Assembly: GCF_036898095.1 (NCBI RefSeq)
Contig: NC_090746.1
Location: 111,793,990 to 111,857,989, forward strand
Length of the DNA: 64,000 bases
Reading direction: 5' to 3'
Origin: Palaemon carinicauda
Lineage: Eukaryota > Arthropoda > Malacostraca > Decapoda > Palaemonidae
Each line of letters begins with the position of its first letter. Within the stretch, counting starts at the first letter, position 1. Positions 1 through 8,994 of this stretch are shown piece by piece. The translations under genes were made by a program, and so were the position numbers. The notes below the pieces were generated by a model. That model worked only from the letters and a program-made list of their open reading frames with translations, had not been told where the DNA came from and did not search any database.

Positions 1-58
1 TTCCACCCAAAGATAATTCCACTCAATGAAAATTCCACCCAAAGAAATTTCCACCCAA
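1..58. repeat. TTCCACCC minisatellite, left inverted arm of a MULE-like element (cut by window start)
   Basis: Four copies of the motif TTCCACYCAA occur in the first 58 bases. The reverse complement, GGGTGGAATTTTC, is tandemly repeated at 1803-1957, so the two arrays face each other on either side of the FLYWCH/MULE transposase remnant. MULE elements commonly have long terminal inverted repeats, and some have subterminal tandem repeats, so this is most simply the inner part of the left terminal repeat. The outer end lies before base 1. Confidence 0.55.
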
Positions 59-420
59 GTAAACAACAATTTAAAACAAAGTATGTAAAGACAAAATGCA
101 TTACCAAATAAAAGTTCTTAACAAGTAAAAAAAAAATTGAAATTACCAAAAAGTAAACAACAATGTAAAACGAAGTATCTAAAAATGATGAATTACCAAA
201 ATAAGAGTTCTTAACAAACAAACAATTATTCTAAATTACCATAATAAAAAATAGTTGTTAGCAAGTACACAACAACTTGAAACGAAGTATCTAAAGAATA
301 AAGAATTACCAAAATAAGAGTTCTTAACAAGCAAACAATAATTCGAAATTACCAAAAATAGTTGTTCACAAGTAAACAACAGCTTAAAATTTCCAGAAAA
401 AGAACAACAATATAAAAGAA
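58..420. repeat. Degenerate ~95-111 bp tandem repeat, AT-rich
   Basis: The phrase GTAAACAACAA or close variants recurs at about 58, 153, 264 and 371. Each is followed by an AAAACRAAGTATCT-like block and an ATTACCAAAATAAGAGTTC-like block. The unit length varies by indels. It contains no coding potential and lies between the left minisatellite arm and the FLYWCH/MULE remnant, so it is probably the 5' non-coding part of that element. Confidence 0.5.
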
Positions 421-532
421 TCTATAAATCTAAAAGGGCTTCCAGCTACCAGTACTACTTGAAGGTTTAAGCCAACGCGTTTAACTATTTTAGGTTTAAG
501 AAATTAAAGACATGGCCTTTAAAGTCATTTAA

Positions 533-1362
533 AGTGAAAAAGGAAAACAGCACCTTTGTGGTGAATCTAATTATATTTATGAAAAACATCATAGTAATCC
601 ATCAAAAACTGAAACGTTTTTGAGATGTGAAGAGTTTTATAAAAGGTTGCAATGCACGTATACATACGCCTTATGATTGTGATGTGCTTGAGATCATTTT
701 TACATCTGGAAGCCATAATCATCCAGGATCAAGCTCCGTTGTGGAAGTCCACAGTGCTATAACAAATGTGAGATTGACAGAAAAACTCAGTATAATAGTG
801 ACCCACAGTTTGCTCTTAAAATCAAATGCCTTATGATTGTGATGTGCTTGAGATCATTTTTACATCCGGAAGCCATAATCATCCAGGATCAAGCTCCGTT
901 GTGGAAGTCCACAGTGCTATAACAAATGTGAGATTGGCAGAAAAACTCAGTATAATAAGGACCCACAGTTTGCTCTTAAAATCAAATGCTTTAATGATCT
1001 GGCATTTCTTCCACCATCCGAAGTTATCGCTGCATTGGAATTGCTTTCGAATGATAATGATATACCAGATGAGTTTATTAGTTTCTTTGAAAGTACCTAT
1101 ATTGGCGTGTACTGAGGACGAGGAACCAACCGGAGAAGAGAGCCCCTTTATCTTAGTAGGTCTCTGGAAAGTACATGAACAGGTCTTGCAAAATATACAA
1201 CGGTCCAATAACGAAGCTGAAGGTTTCCATAATGCTCTACGATCGTCGTTAGCAAGTTTACACCCAAGTCTCTGGAAACTTTGTGCCACATTGCCAAAGG
1301 AAGAAACCCTGATTCAAAGAAAATTTATTCACATTACTTTAGGGGATCACAACTATCAATAA
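533..1362 (+). pseudogene. FLYWCH zinc finger + MULE-type transposase remnant
   Basis: A broken transposase of the Mutator-like (MULE) superfamily. From 533 one frame reads as a FLYWCH-type zinc finger (Ser-Glu-Lys-Gly-Lys-Gln, a spaced Cys, then Cys-x-Ala-Arg-Ile-His-Thr and a final HNH at about 713-721), with a frameshift near 640. Further on, LPPSEVIAALELL (about 1008-1046) and FISFFESTYIGVY (about 1071-1109) match the linker typical of MULE proteins. After another frameshift near 1150, RSNNEAEGFHNAL and HPSLWKL (about 1203-1281) match the conserved C-terminal block of FLYWCH-MULE transposases. The central DDE catalytic core is missing, an internal 160-bp duplication shifts the frame, and a stop follows GVY. 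The facing minisatellite arms at 1-58 and 1803-1957 support a single decayed element. The family is clear from motifs; the exact clade is not. Confidence 0.7.
669..988 (+). repeat. 160-bp direct tandem duplication inside the MULE remnant
   Basis: Bases 669-828 are repeated at 829-988 with only a few substitutions (for example TCTGG/TCCGG, TTGACAG/TTGGCAG and ATAGTG/ATAAGG). Because 160 is not a multiple of three, the duplication moves the zinc-finger segment into a second frame, so the same peptide appears twice in different frames. The near identity suggests a recent event compared with the decay of the rest of the gene. Confidence 0.9.
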
Positions 1363-1716
1363 ATATAAAAGTAATAATGCCACACTTAGACACCTTGTCG
1401 AATGTTTCGATGTCAATGATATTTTGAAGTTTCTAAGGGGTGTTGCGTATAATCTTCATTAGATTTAATTTTTCTCTTATTTTTAATAATTTTAGCTATT
1501 TTTATTGGGTATCCAATTTCTTAAACATATTCTTTTTTGAAGCAAATTTTAAAATTCTTATATTAATGACAGAATTAAACCCCTTGGTGAAAGTTTCGAT
1601 GCCAGATATTTTACTCTTACTGTTTTTCATATATTCTTTCTTATTGGAGATACAATTTTTTAAATATATATCCCGTGTGAAACGTAAGTATACAACTCAA
1701 AAATTTCGCTTTGTTT

Positions 1717-1753
<37 letters not shown>

Positions 1754-1802
1754 TTCTCTTGGCAATCTCCTGATACTTTATATTTGGATACTTCAAATAA
1801 AC
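1363..1802. other. No gene; AT-rich, 31-base poly-T
   Basis: I see no coding signal here. The stretch is AT-rich, probably the 3' non-coding part of the MULE element, with an uninterrupted T run at 1718-1748. Confidence 0.5.
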
Positions 1803-1957
1803 TGGGTGGAATTTTCTCTGGGTGGAATTTTCCTTGGGTGGAATTTTCTCTGGGTGAAATTTTCGTGGGTGAAATTTTCTCTGGGTGGAATTTTCTCCGT
1901 GTGAAATTTTCTGGGTGAAATTTTCGTGGGTGGAATTTTTATGGGTGGAATTTTCAT
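1803..1957. repeat. GGGTGGAATTTTC minisatellite, right inverted arm of the MULE-like element
   Basis: Roughly nine or ten imperfect 13-19 bp units built on GGGTGGAATTTTC (variants GGGTGAAATTTTCG and CTCTGGGTGG). They are the reverse complement of the motif at 1-58. Together the two arrays bracket the transposase remnant like terminal inverted repeats made of short tandem units. Confidence 0.6.
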
Positions 1958-1965
1958 GTAACGCA

Positions 1966-1984
1966 ATTTTCGAATAATGAATCC

Positions 1985-2025
<41 letters not shown>

Positions 2026-2076
2026 CAAACTGTTACAGACATGAAGAAAGCATCTATAATTTTCGAATAATGAATC

Positions 2077-2116
<40 letters not shown>

Positions 2117-2167
2117 CAAACTGTTACAGACATGAAGAAAGCATCTATAATTTTTGAATAATGAATC

Positions 2168-2205
<38 letters not shown>

Positions 2206-2333
2206 CAAACTGTTAGACATGAAGAACGCATATATAATTTTCGAATAATGTATCCCAGAGAGAGAGAGAGAGAGAGAGAATGCAAACTGTTACAGACATG
2301 AAGAAAGCTTGTATAATTTTCGAATAATGTATC

Positions 2334-2376
<43 letters not shown>

Positions 2377-2428
2377 AAAAACTGTTTTGGACATGAAGAA
2401 AGTTTATATAATTTTCGAATAATGAATC

Positions 2429-2464
<36 letters not shown>

Positions 2465-2513
2465 CAAACTGTTACAGACACGAAGAAAGCATATATGATT
2501 TTCGAATAATGAA

Positions 2514-2547
<34 letters not shown>

Positions 2548-2599
2548 TGCAAACGGTTACAGACATGAAGAAACCATATATAATTTTCGAATAATGAAT

Positions 2600-2638
<39 letters not shown>

Positions 2639-2738
2639 CAAATTTACAGACATGAAGAAAGCATATATAATTTTCGAATAATGTATCCGAGAGAGAGAGA
2701 GAGAGAGAGAGAGAGTGAGAGAGAGAGAGAGAGAGAGA
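1966..2738. repeat. Composite minisatellite with an expanding (GA)n core, nine units
   Basis: Nine units of about 80-95 bp run back to back. Each has a constant part (TTTTCGAATAATGWATCC, then a (GA)n tract of 7-20 repeats, then AATGCAAACTGTTACAGACATGAAG-like sequence). The constant parts are nearly identical while the (GA)n lengths differ from unit to unit. Open frames here encode only Ser-Leu or Arg-Glu runs and are not genes. Confidence 0.9.
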
Positions 2739-2938
2739 CTAGGCCCATAAAACGCTGTTGGAGGATGCTATGCAGCAGAAATAAAATGCTCTGGATATGG
2801 TAAAGATTCTACTGCCTGAGATAATGTCTGACATCTGTGGAGGATTTATAGGTCTGGAGGATATAAGGTGTCTGATTAGATGGCTGTAGAGAGAGAGGGC
2901 CTTCGTAATATGTATATAAGTAATGGCACTGCCCTTTG

Positions 2939-2940
<2 letters not shown>
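2739..2940. other. No feature recognised
   Basis: Non-repetitive sequence between microsatellites. I see no coding, RNA or transposon signal. Confidence 0.4.

Positions 2941-2977
<37 letters not shown>
2941..2977. repeat. (GA)n microsatellite
   Basis: Uninterrupted GA dinucleotides, about 18 repeats. Confidence 0.95.
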
Positions 2978-2979
<2 letters not shown>

Positions 2980-3070
2980 CTGTTTCTAATAAGAGACGTT
3001 CATTTCTTTGAATTTTATTTCCTGGTACGAAGATTGACTTATATATAGTGTATATATGTGTATACGTTTA

Positions 3071-3108
3071 TGTATGTATATATATATATATATATATATT
3101 ATACACAC

Positions 3109-3160
<52 letters not shown>

Positions 3161-3294
3161 CACATATATATATGCATATATTTATAAAGCCATTAATGTT
3201 TATAATTGTGTAAAATGTATATATGTGTGTGTATATATATATATATATATATACATACGTATATATATGTATATATATATATATATATATATAA
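3071..3294. repeat. (TA)n microsatellite with TG/TAC interruptions
   Basis: Long TA tracts are broken by TGTG, ATACAC and TACGTA words. The frames in both directions give Ile-Tyr runs and are not genes. Confidence 0.95.
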
Positions 3295-3420
3295 TTTAAG
3301 TCAGTCTATCCAGAAGCGCAGTATGAAACTCCCATTGCAGAAGAAAGCGAGAATGCCTGTGCTAAAGTTCCCCCCCCCCCTCCTCCCTGGGCCAGGAGAA
3401 GCAAATGGAAAGAGGAGAGG

Positions 3421-3424
<4 letters not shown>

Positions 3425-3490
<66 letters not shown>
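3425..3490. repeat. (CT)n microsatellite
   Basis: About 33 uninterrupted CT repeats, preceded by a short poly-C at 3370-3379. Confidence 0.95.
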
Positions 3491-3494
<4 letters not shown>

Positions 3495-3630
3495 GAGAAC
3501 AATGCTCAGATACCTGACTTGAATCCGCCTTTTGTGAAGATTAAAGAACAGTCTCGAATGGAAAGGGATTTTAAATTTGAAACTGGGAATTTTCCTTTTT
3601 CATCAAGGAGTTCCCAATTATTGCTGGGAT

Positions 3631-3664
3631 TTTTTTTCTTTTTTTTTCTTTTTTTCTTTTTTTA
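3631..3664. repeat. T-rich tract
   Basis: Runs of T broken by single C bases lie just upstream of the LINE remnant. Confidence 0.8.
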
Positions 3665-3704
3665 AGGCATGTTATGTATATGTATGTATGAAACAATCTC
3701 CTAT

Positions 3705-4066
3705 AGATTTAGTAGATTTGAAAATAAAGCCCTCAGAAGGATATTGGGAGTTGAATGGTAGGACAGGATTAGAAATGTAACTATAAGAGAGATTACTCGA
3801 GTACTGTATGTGGATGAGATCGTGATGATGGGTAGATGGAGATGTTTTGTGCATGCTCTTCGCACTCCCCGAGAGAGATTAGTTCACCATACGTTCAGAT
3901 GGGCTCCACAAGGCACTAGAAAAATGGGAAGACCTAGGTCTACATGGGTTAGGACTATAAAGCGCGAAGTAGGATATGACGAATAAGTATTGAATTAAAA
4001 GCTCAAGACAGACACGATTTGCGAAATCTAACCGAGGGCCTTTGCGTCAATAGGCTTAGGAGATGA
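3705..4066 (+). pseudogene. Non-LTR retrotransposon (LINE) ORF2, C-terminal end
   Basis: This is the C-terminal tail of a non-LTR retrotransposon endonuclease/reverse transcriptase protein. One frame (3705-3984) reads RFSRFENKALRRILGVEW, an in-frame stop at about 3759, then DRIRN, then GRWRCFVHALRTPRERL (about 3831-3881) and GTRKMGRPRSTWVRTIKRE. Trp-Arg-x-Phe-x-His-x-Leu-Arg followed by Gly-Arg-Pro-Arg-x-Thr-Trp is typical of the region downstream of the RT domain in RTE- and related-clade LINEs. A frameshift near 3990 leads to AQDRHDLRNLTEGLCVNRLRR and a natural stop at 4064, where a TGA/ATG-rich simple tail begins, as expected for a LINE 3' end. The RT core and endonuclease are absent, consistent with 5' truncation. 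Clade assignment is tentative. Confidence 0.72.
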
Positions 4067-4095
4067 TTATGATGATGTATGTATGTATGTAGGTC
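4064..4095 (+). repeat. Simple-repeat 3' tail of the LINE (TGATTATGATGATG, then GTAT)
   Basis: ATGATG followed by four GTAT units begins exactly at the stop codon of the LINE reading frame. Non-LTR elements often end in short tandem repeats. Confidence 0.6.
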
Positions 4096-4619
4096 GGTCG
4101 AAAGAAAGATGTTGTGTGTGTATCTATCTATCTTCATATGTATGTTTATATACATAGAATATTATACTGCAATTAATTTTCATAAGCTAAATGAATACTT
4201 GATTACTTATGGCTCTGATTGCATACTGTATGTAAAAACAATTTAATTTGAACCTGGCTTATATATTTCTAAACCTTTTTATATTTGGAAACCCTTTGGC
4301 GTCACAAATTTTTGGGGCGTGACTTTTGACTGTGTAAATATGAAGCCTTTGTAGCGTGAAGTGTAAAGTTTCAACATTTTAAATTTAGCTTTTGCTAATT
4401 TTTTCTCATCAGTGTTTTTACCGAGTAATGAGATTATGTACGCTTTTATGTAATTTAACACTCTTTTGAGACTGCTTTGTTAGTTTGCTTTGTTAGTTTT
4501 AATCCAATTGAACTATTTGCACCAATTATTGAGTTTTCAAATTAATTTTTAGGCCATTTCCGTGTTCCAGGACACAATTTGACTAATTGAAACGGTTGTT
4601 ACACTTCTCGAATTCTAGT
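4096..4619. other. No feature recognised
   Basis: AT-rich sequence without a coding signal. The 60-codon open frame on the - strand (4279-4461) has no recognisable motif and is probably chance. Confidence 0.4.
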
Positions 4620-5310
4620 TTTGATGAACGGTTTCCACATTTTAATTATCTACTTTGGTTCTCTCTTTTTTTTTATTATCTACTTTCGGTTTTCACTTTT
4701 TCATAATCTTCACTTTTTTATAATCTAATTTTGGTTTTCTCTTTTTTATAATATTCACTTTTTTATTATGTACTTGGGGTTTTCCGTTTTTGAAAATATA
4801 CTTTGGTTCTCACTTTTTTATGATAATCACTTTTTCATGATCTAATTGGGGTTTTCCCCTTTTCAAAATCTAATTTGGTTCTCGCTTTTTTATAATCTCC
4901 TTTTGGTTTTCCCTTTTTCATATTTCCACAATCTTCACTTTTTTATAATCTACTTTTGATTTTCACTTTTTCAAAATCTACATTGGTTCTCACTTTTTCG
5001 TAATACACTGATTATCACTTGTTCATACTCTTCACTTTTTAATAGTTTACTTTTGGTTCTCGCTTTTCCAAAATCTACTTTGGTTCTCACTTTTTCATAA
5101 TATACTTTGATTATCACTTTTTCATATCTTTACTTTTTTATACTCTAATTTTTTTTCTCACTTTTCCAAAATCTACTTTGGTTCTCACTTTTTCATAATA
5201 TACTTTGATTATCACTTTTTCATATCTTTACTTTTTTATAATCTAATTTTTTTCTCACTTTTCCAAAATCTGCTTTGAATCTCAGTTTTTCATAATATAC
5301 TCTGAATCTG
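4620..5310. repeat. Degenerate ~25-32 bp T/C-rich minisatellite
   Basis: The phrases TTCACTTTTTYATAATCTA and CTTTGGTTCTCACTTTTT recur about twenty times with many substitutions and indels. Two longer blocks near 5100-5190 and 5170-5270 are almost identical (TACTTTGATTATCACTTTTT through the next TTCTCAC), showing recent local duplication on top of old decay. Confidence 0.8.
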
Positions 5311-5667
5311 TTCCATATCTTCTGTCGCGTTTTAGATTAATATTTTAATATTCCAACTCCGGATTTGGCTGAAGTTACATCATTCACATCTAGATATAAT
5401 CCACCTATAATATTCCATTAACATTTTTCATTTATGAAGCTTTTGAAAATAAATTGCATATCCTTAATTCGTGCTTCAACCAGAAATTTCTTTTTTGTTA
5501 GCATCTTATTTTGGATAAGGTTATCCAAGACGAACATAGTTTTAATTTGGCTGTGTATTACAGATATATATTTTTTTATTTTGAAATATTAATGAAATAT
5601 AAAATTTTCTTGCAGATTCGATGAGATTTTACTATGTGATTGAGGGAAGCTTAAAAGAAGTACGGAA

Positions 5668-5670
<3 letters not shown>
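5311..5670. other. No feature recognised
   Basis: AT-rich sequence; I see no gene or repeat. Confidence 0.4.

Positions 5671-5718
<48 letters not shown>
5671..5718. repeat. (TC)n microsatellite
   Basis: About 24 TC repeats. Confidence 0.95.
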
Positions 5719-5722
<4 letters not shown>

Positions 5723-5789
5723 ATTTTGTAAATAGTTGGATGATATGTAGTAAAGATATATATTTACTGGAAACGAGAAGTCCTAGAAG

Positions 5790-5791
<2 letters not shown>

Positions 5792-5849
<58 letters not shown>
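5792..5849. repeat. (TC)n microsatellite
   Basis: About 29 TC repeats, 73 bp after the previous tract. The open frame through it (Ser-Leu run) is an artefact. Confidence 0.95.
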
Positions 5850-5853
<4 letters not shown>

Positions 5854-6265
5854 GAAATCAGCTCCTACCCAATAATAATTGAATCTGATTCTTCCGAAAT
5901 AAATCCCAACATAAAGATGAAATTCTCACTAAGGAAAATCAAAATGAAAAAAAAAAGGGAAATTTTTTCCCCTTTAATTCGCAAGGAATCCATTGCGCTT
6001 GAATATTTCCTTTTATGAAGAGCGCCGGTAAAAGGATATTTTAGAATATCAGTATAAAACTATTATTCGCAAAATGTGAACGGAATGTGACGCAAATGTC
6101 CCAATGATGCTATTATTGTTTTTTTTTTCTTCCTTTTTTTTTTATATAACATCCATGGAGGATTTCCTGTATTCATTATGTTTTACAATTCTGGCTTCTC
6201 TTTCGGGATGTTTGCCTCGTAAAAGATCCCAGAAATTAATTTGTATTGGAAGATTTTATGTTCTG
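5850..6265. other. No gene; short T-rich tract near 6118-6142
   Basis: No coding or RNA signal is visible in this AT-rich interval. Confidence 0.4.
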
Positions 6266-6290
6266 TATATATATATATATATATATATAT
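6266..6290. repeat. (TA)n microsatellite abutting a SINE
   Basis: An AT tract ending exactly where the tRNA-like SINE head starts. It may be the insertion target. Confidence 0.9.
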
Positions 6291-6468
6291 GATCTTGATA
6301 GCTCTATTGGTAAAGTCATCCCTTCAGTCATTGATTCGGCTCAGAGCATAGGTTCGAATCCTAGCCCAAACGGAAGCATTTACCATAAATGAATTTCCAG
6401 TGGATAGCCTATATGATTTCAAAGGTAGAATTTGGTATTAAATGACCTTGTGGTTGATATTCACACTT
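6291..6468 (+). mobile_element. tRNA-derived SINE
   Basis: The first ~85 bases resemble a tRNA gene. A box A-like TAGCTCTATTGG lies about 10 bases in, and the box B GGTTCGAATCC (about 6352-6362) matches the RNA polymerase III promoter consensus. About 95 bp of tRNA-unrelated body follows, then a CA-rich/TA-rich simple tail (6469 on). This is the usual SINE layout. The folded tRNA is imperfect, so it is a SINE head and not a working tRNA gene. The source tRNA is not identifiable by eye. Confidence 0.7.
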
Positions 6469-6528
<60 letters not shown>

Positions 6529-6529
6529 G

Positions 6530-6578
<49 letters not shown>

Positions 6579-6599
6579 TTTATATATACATGTATGTAT

Positions 6600-6638
<39 letters not shown>

Positions 6639-6677
6639 GTTTCATATGTTCATATGTACACATGTATGTATGTATAT
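6469..6677. repeat. (CA)n then (TA)n microsatellite, interrupted
   Basis: CACACA switches to long TA tracts broken by ATGTATA and AGTTT words. It directly follows the SINE body and may include its tail. Confidence 0.9.
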
Positions 6678-6986
6678 GCCCCTGCATCTATTGATAATCA
6701 CAAGAGTCCTTTAACGTCAGATTTGAACCTAACTTTTTACCACCGAATGTTGACATGTCAGAATCTGATCATAAAGGGCACATCTGCCTTTATCCAAAAT
6801 CTTGTGCCAGGTTGAGAGAGACACTGGCAGAGAATATATGGAATTGACAGAATTCTGTCATGGTGTTGTAAAAGCAATGATAGTAAATTTTGGTATAACA
6901 GACACTGAAGAAGGATATGATACAAGTATGGTCATTGCACTACTTCCAGTGATGTTGCCTGGAAAAGTCGTCTACCATTTCGATTA
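6678..6986. other. No feature recognised
   Basis: About 300 bp of mixed-composition sequence. A 61-codon open frame (6802-6987) has no recognisable motif. Confidence 0.4.
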
Positions 6987-7272
6987 GGGATGGTTGTAGT
7001 TTGATTGTTAACGTCTCTGCTTGCTGCTCGCTAGACGGGGGTTTGAGTCCCGCTCAGACTCGTTAGTTCCTTTACCGTCTGCAACCTTACCATCCTTGTG
7101 AGCTAAGGATGGGGTTTTGTGGGAGCCTATAGGTCTTTCTGCTGAGTCACCACCAGACATTGTTTGCCACCTCTTGATCCTAGCTTAAGTGGAGAGGGTG
7201 CTTGGGCGCTTATCATATGATATATGCTCAGCCTCTAGGGCATTGTCCTGCTTGTTAGGGTAAGGCCACTGG
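6987..7272 (+). mobile_element. Second tRNA-derived SINE, different family
   Basis: The head has box A-like TAGTTTGATTGTTA and box B-like GGTTTGAGTCC (about 7030-7040), about 35 bp apart. The body (CATCCTTGTGAGCTAAGGAT, AGCCTATAGGTC, GCTTGGGCGC, CTCTAGGGCATTGTCCTGCT) matches, from memory, a dispersed SINE seen in shrimp genomes. That match is recalled and was not searched. No conserved 3' end is seen before the SINE fragment at 7277. Confidence 0.65.
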
Positions 7273-7276
7273 TGTT

Positions 7277-7318
7277 CGCTCAGACTCGTTAGTTCCTTTA
7301 GTGTCTGCAACGTTACCA
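7277..7318 (+). repeat. Partial second copy of the SINE body at the satellite edge
   Basis: Bases 7277-7318 (CGCTCAGACTCGTTAGTTCC onward) repeat bases 7051-7093 with a few changes. The fragment ends 1-2 bases before the first satellite monomer, so the array boundary lies in SINE sequence. Confidence 0.75.
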
Positions 7319-8994
7319 TTATAAGGGCCGGGGTCAGAAAAAAAGGTCTAAAAATTGACTGTCAGATTTTATGTTAGACTGCAGTATAGAATCGTTTTAT
7401 GGGTACATATGTGGTCATCGCGTATTTTGGCTTTGCGACTAAAATTATAGAAGATATGTGAGATTTTCTTGAAAAATAACCCTATTTTTGGGGTCCGAAT
7501 CTAGTAAGGGCCGGGGTCAGAAAAAAGGTCTAAAAATTGACGGTGTCAGATTTTGTGTTAGACTGCAGCATAGTCGTTTTATGGGTATATATATGTGGTC
7601 ATGGCATATTTTCGCTGACCGACTAAAATTATAAAAATATATGAGATTTTTTTGAAAAAAAGGCCCTATTTTTGGGGTCCGAATCAAGTAAGGGCCGGGG
7701 TCAGAGCAAATGTCCCAAAATTTTGGTCAAATTTTGTGTTTAAACTGCAGCATAGATATATTTTATGGGTATATATGTGGTCATCGCATATTTTCGCTGT
7801 CCGACTAAAATTATAGAAGATATATGAGATTTTCTTGAAAAAAGACCCTATTTTTGGGGTCCGAATCTAGTAAGGCCGGGGTCAGAGAAAATGTCCCAAA
7901 ATTTTCGGTGTCGGATTTTGTGTTAGACTGCAGCCTAGATTCGTTTTATGGGTTTATATGTGGTCATGGCATATTTTCGCTGTCCGACTAAAATTATAGA
8001 AGATATATGAGATTTTTGTTGAAAAAAGGCCCTATTTTTGGGGTCCGAATCTAGTAAGGGCCGGGGTCAGAGAAAATGTCCCTAAATTTTCTGTGTTGGA
8101 TTTTGTGTTAGACTGCAGCATAGATTCGTTTTATGGGTTTATATGTGGTCATGGCATATTTTCGCTGTCCTACTAAAATTATAGAAGATATATGAGATTT
8201 TTTTGAAAAAACACCCTATTTTTGGGGTCCGAAGCTAGTAAGGGCCGGGGTCAGAGAAAATGTCGCAAAATTTTCGGTGTCAGATTTTGTGTTAGACTGC
8301 AGCATAGATTCGTTTTATGGGTATATATGTGGTCATGGCATATTTTCGCTGTTCGACTAGAATTATAGAAGATATATGAGGTTTTCTTGAAAAAAGACCC
8401 TATTTTTGGGGTCCGAATCTAGTAAGGGCCGGGGTCAGAGAAAATGTCCCAAAATTTTTGGTGTTGGATTTTGTGCTAGACTGCAGCATAGATTCGTTTT
8501 ATGGGTATATATGTGGTTATCGCATATTTTCGCTGTCCAACTAAAATTATAGAAGATACATGAGATTTTCTTGAAAAAAGGCCCTATTTTTGGGATCCGA
8601 ATCTAGTAAGGGCAGGGGTCAGAGAAAATGTCCCAAAATTTTCGGTGTCAGATTTTGTGTTAGACTGTAGCCTAGATTCGTTTTATGGGTATATATGTGG
8701 TCATCGCATATTTTCGCTGTCCTACTAAAATTATAGAAGATATATGAGATTTTGTTGAAAAAAGGCCCTATTTTTGGGGTCCGAATCTAGTAAGGGCCGG
8801 GGTCAGAGAAAATGTCCCAAAATTTTTGGTGTCAGATTTTGTGTTAGACTGTAGCCTAGATTCGTTTTATGGGTTTATATGTGATCATGGCATATTTTCG
8901 CTGTCCGACTAAAATTATAGAAGATATATGAGATTTTTTTGAAAAAAGACCCTATTTTTGGGGTCCGAATCTAGTAAGGGCCGGGGTCAGAGAA

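Noticed and set aside
879..1289. 136-codon frame on the - strand
   Set aside because: It is antisense to the MULE transposase motifs on the + strand.
1984..3665. Ser-Leu, Arg-Glu and Ile-Tyr rich open frames
   Set aside because: They are translations of (GA)n, (CT)n and (TA)n microsatellites.
6291..6376. Functional tRNA gene
   Set aside because: Box A and B are present but the arms do not pair as a proper cloverleaf and a SINE body follows directly.
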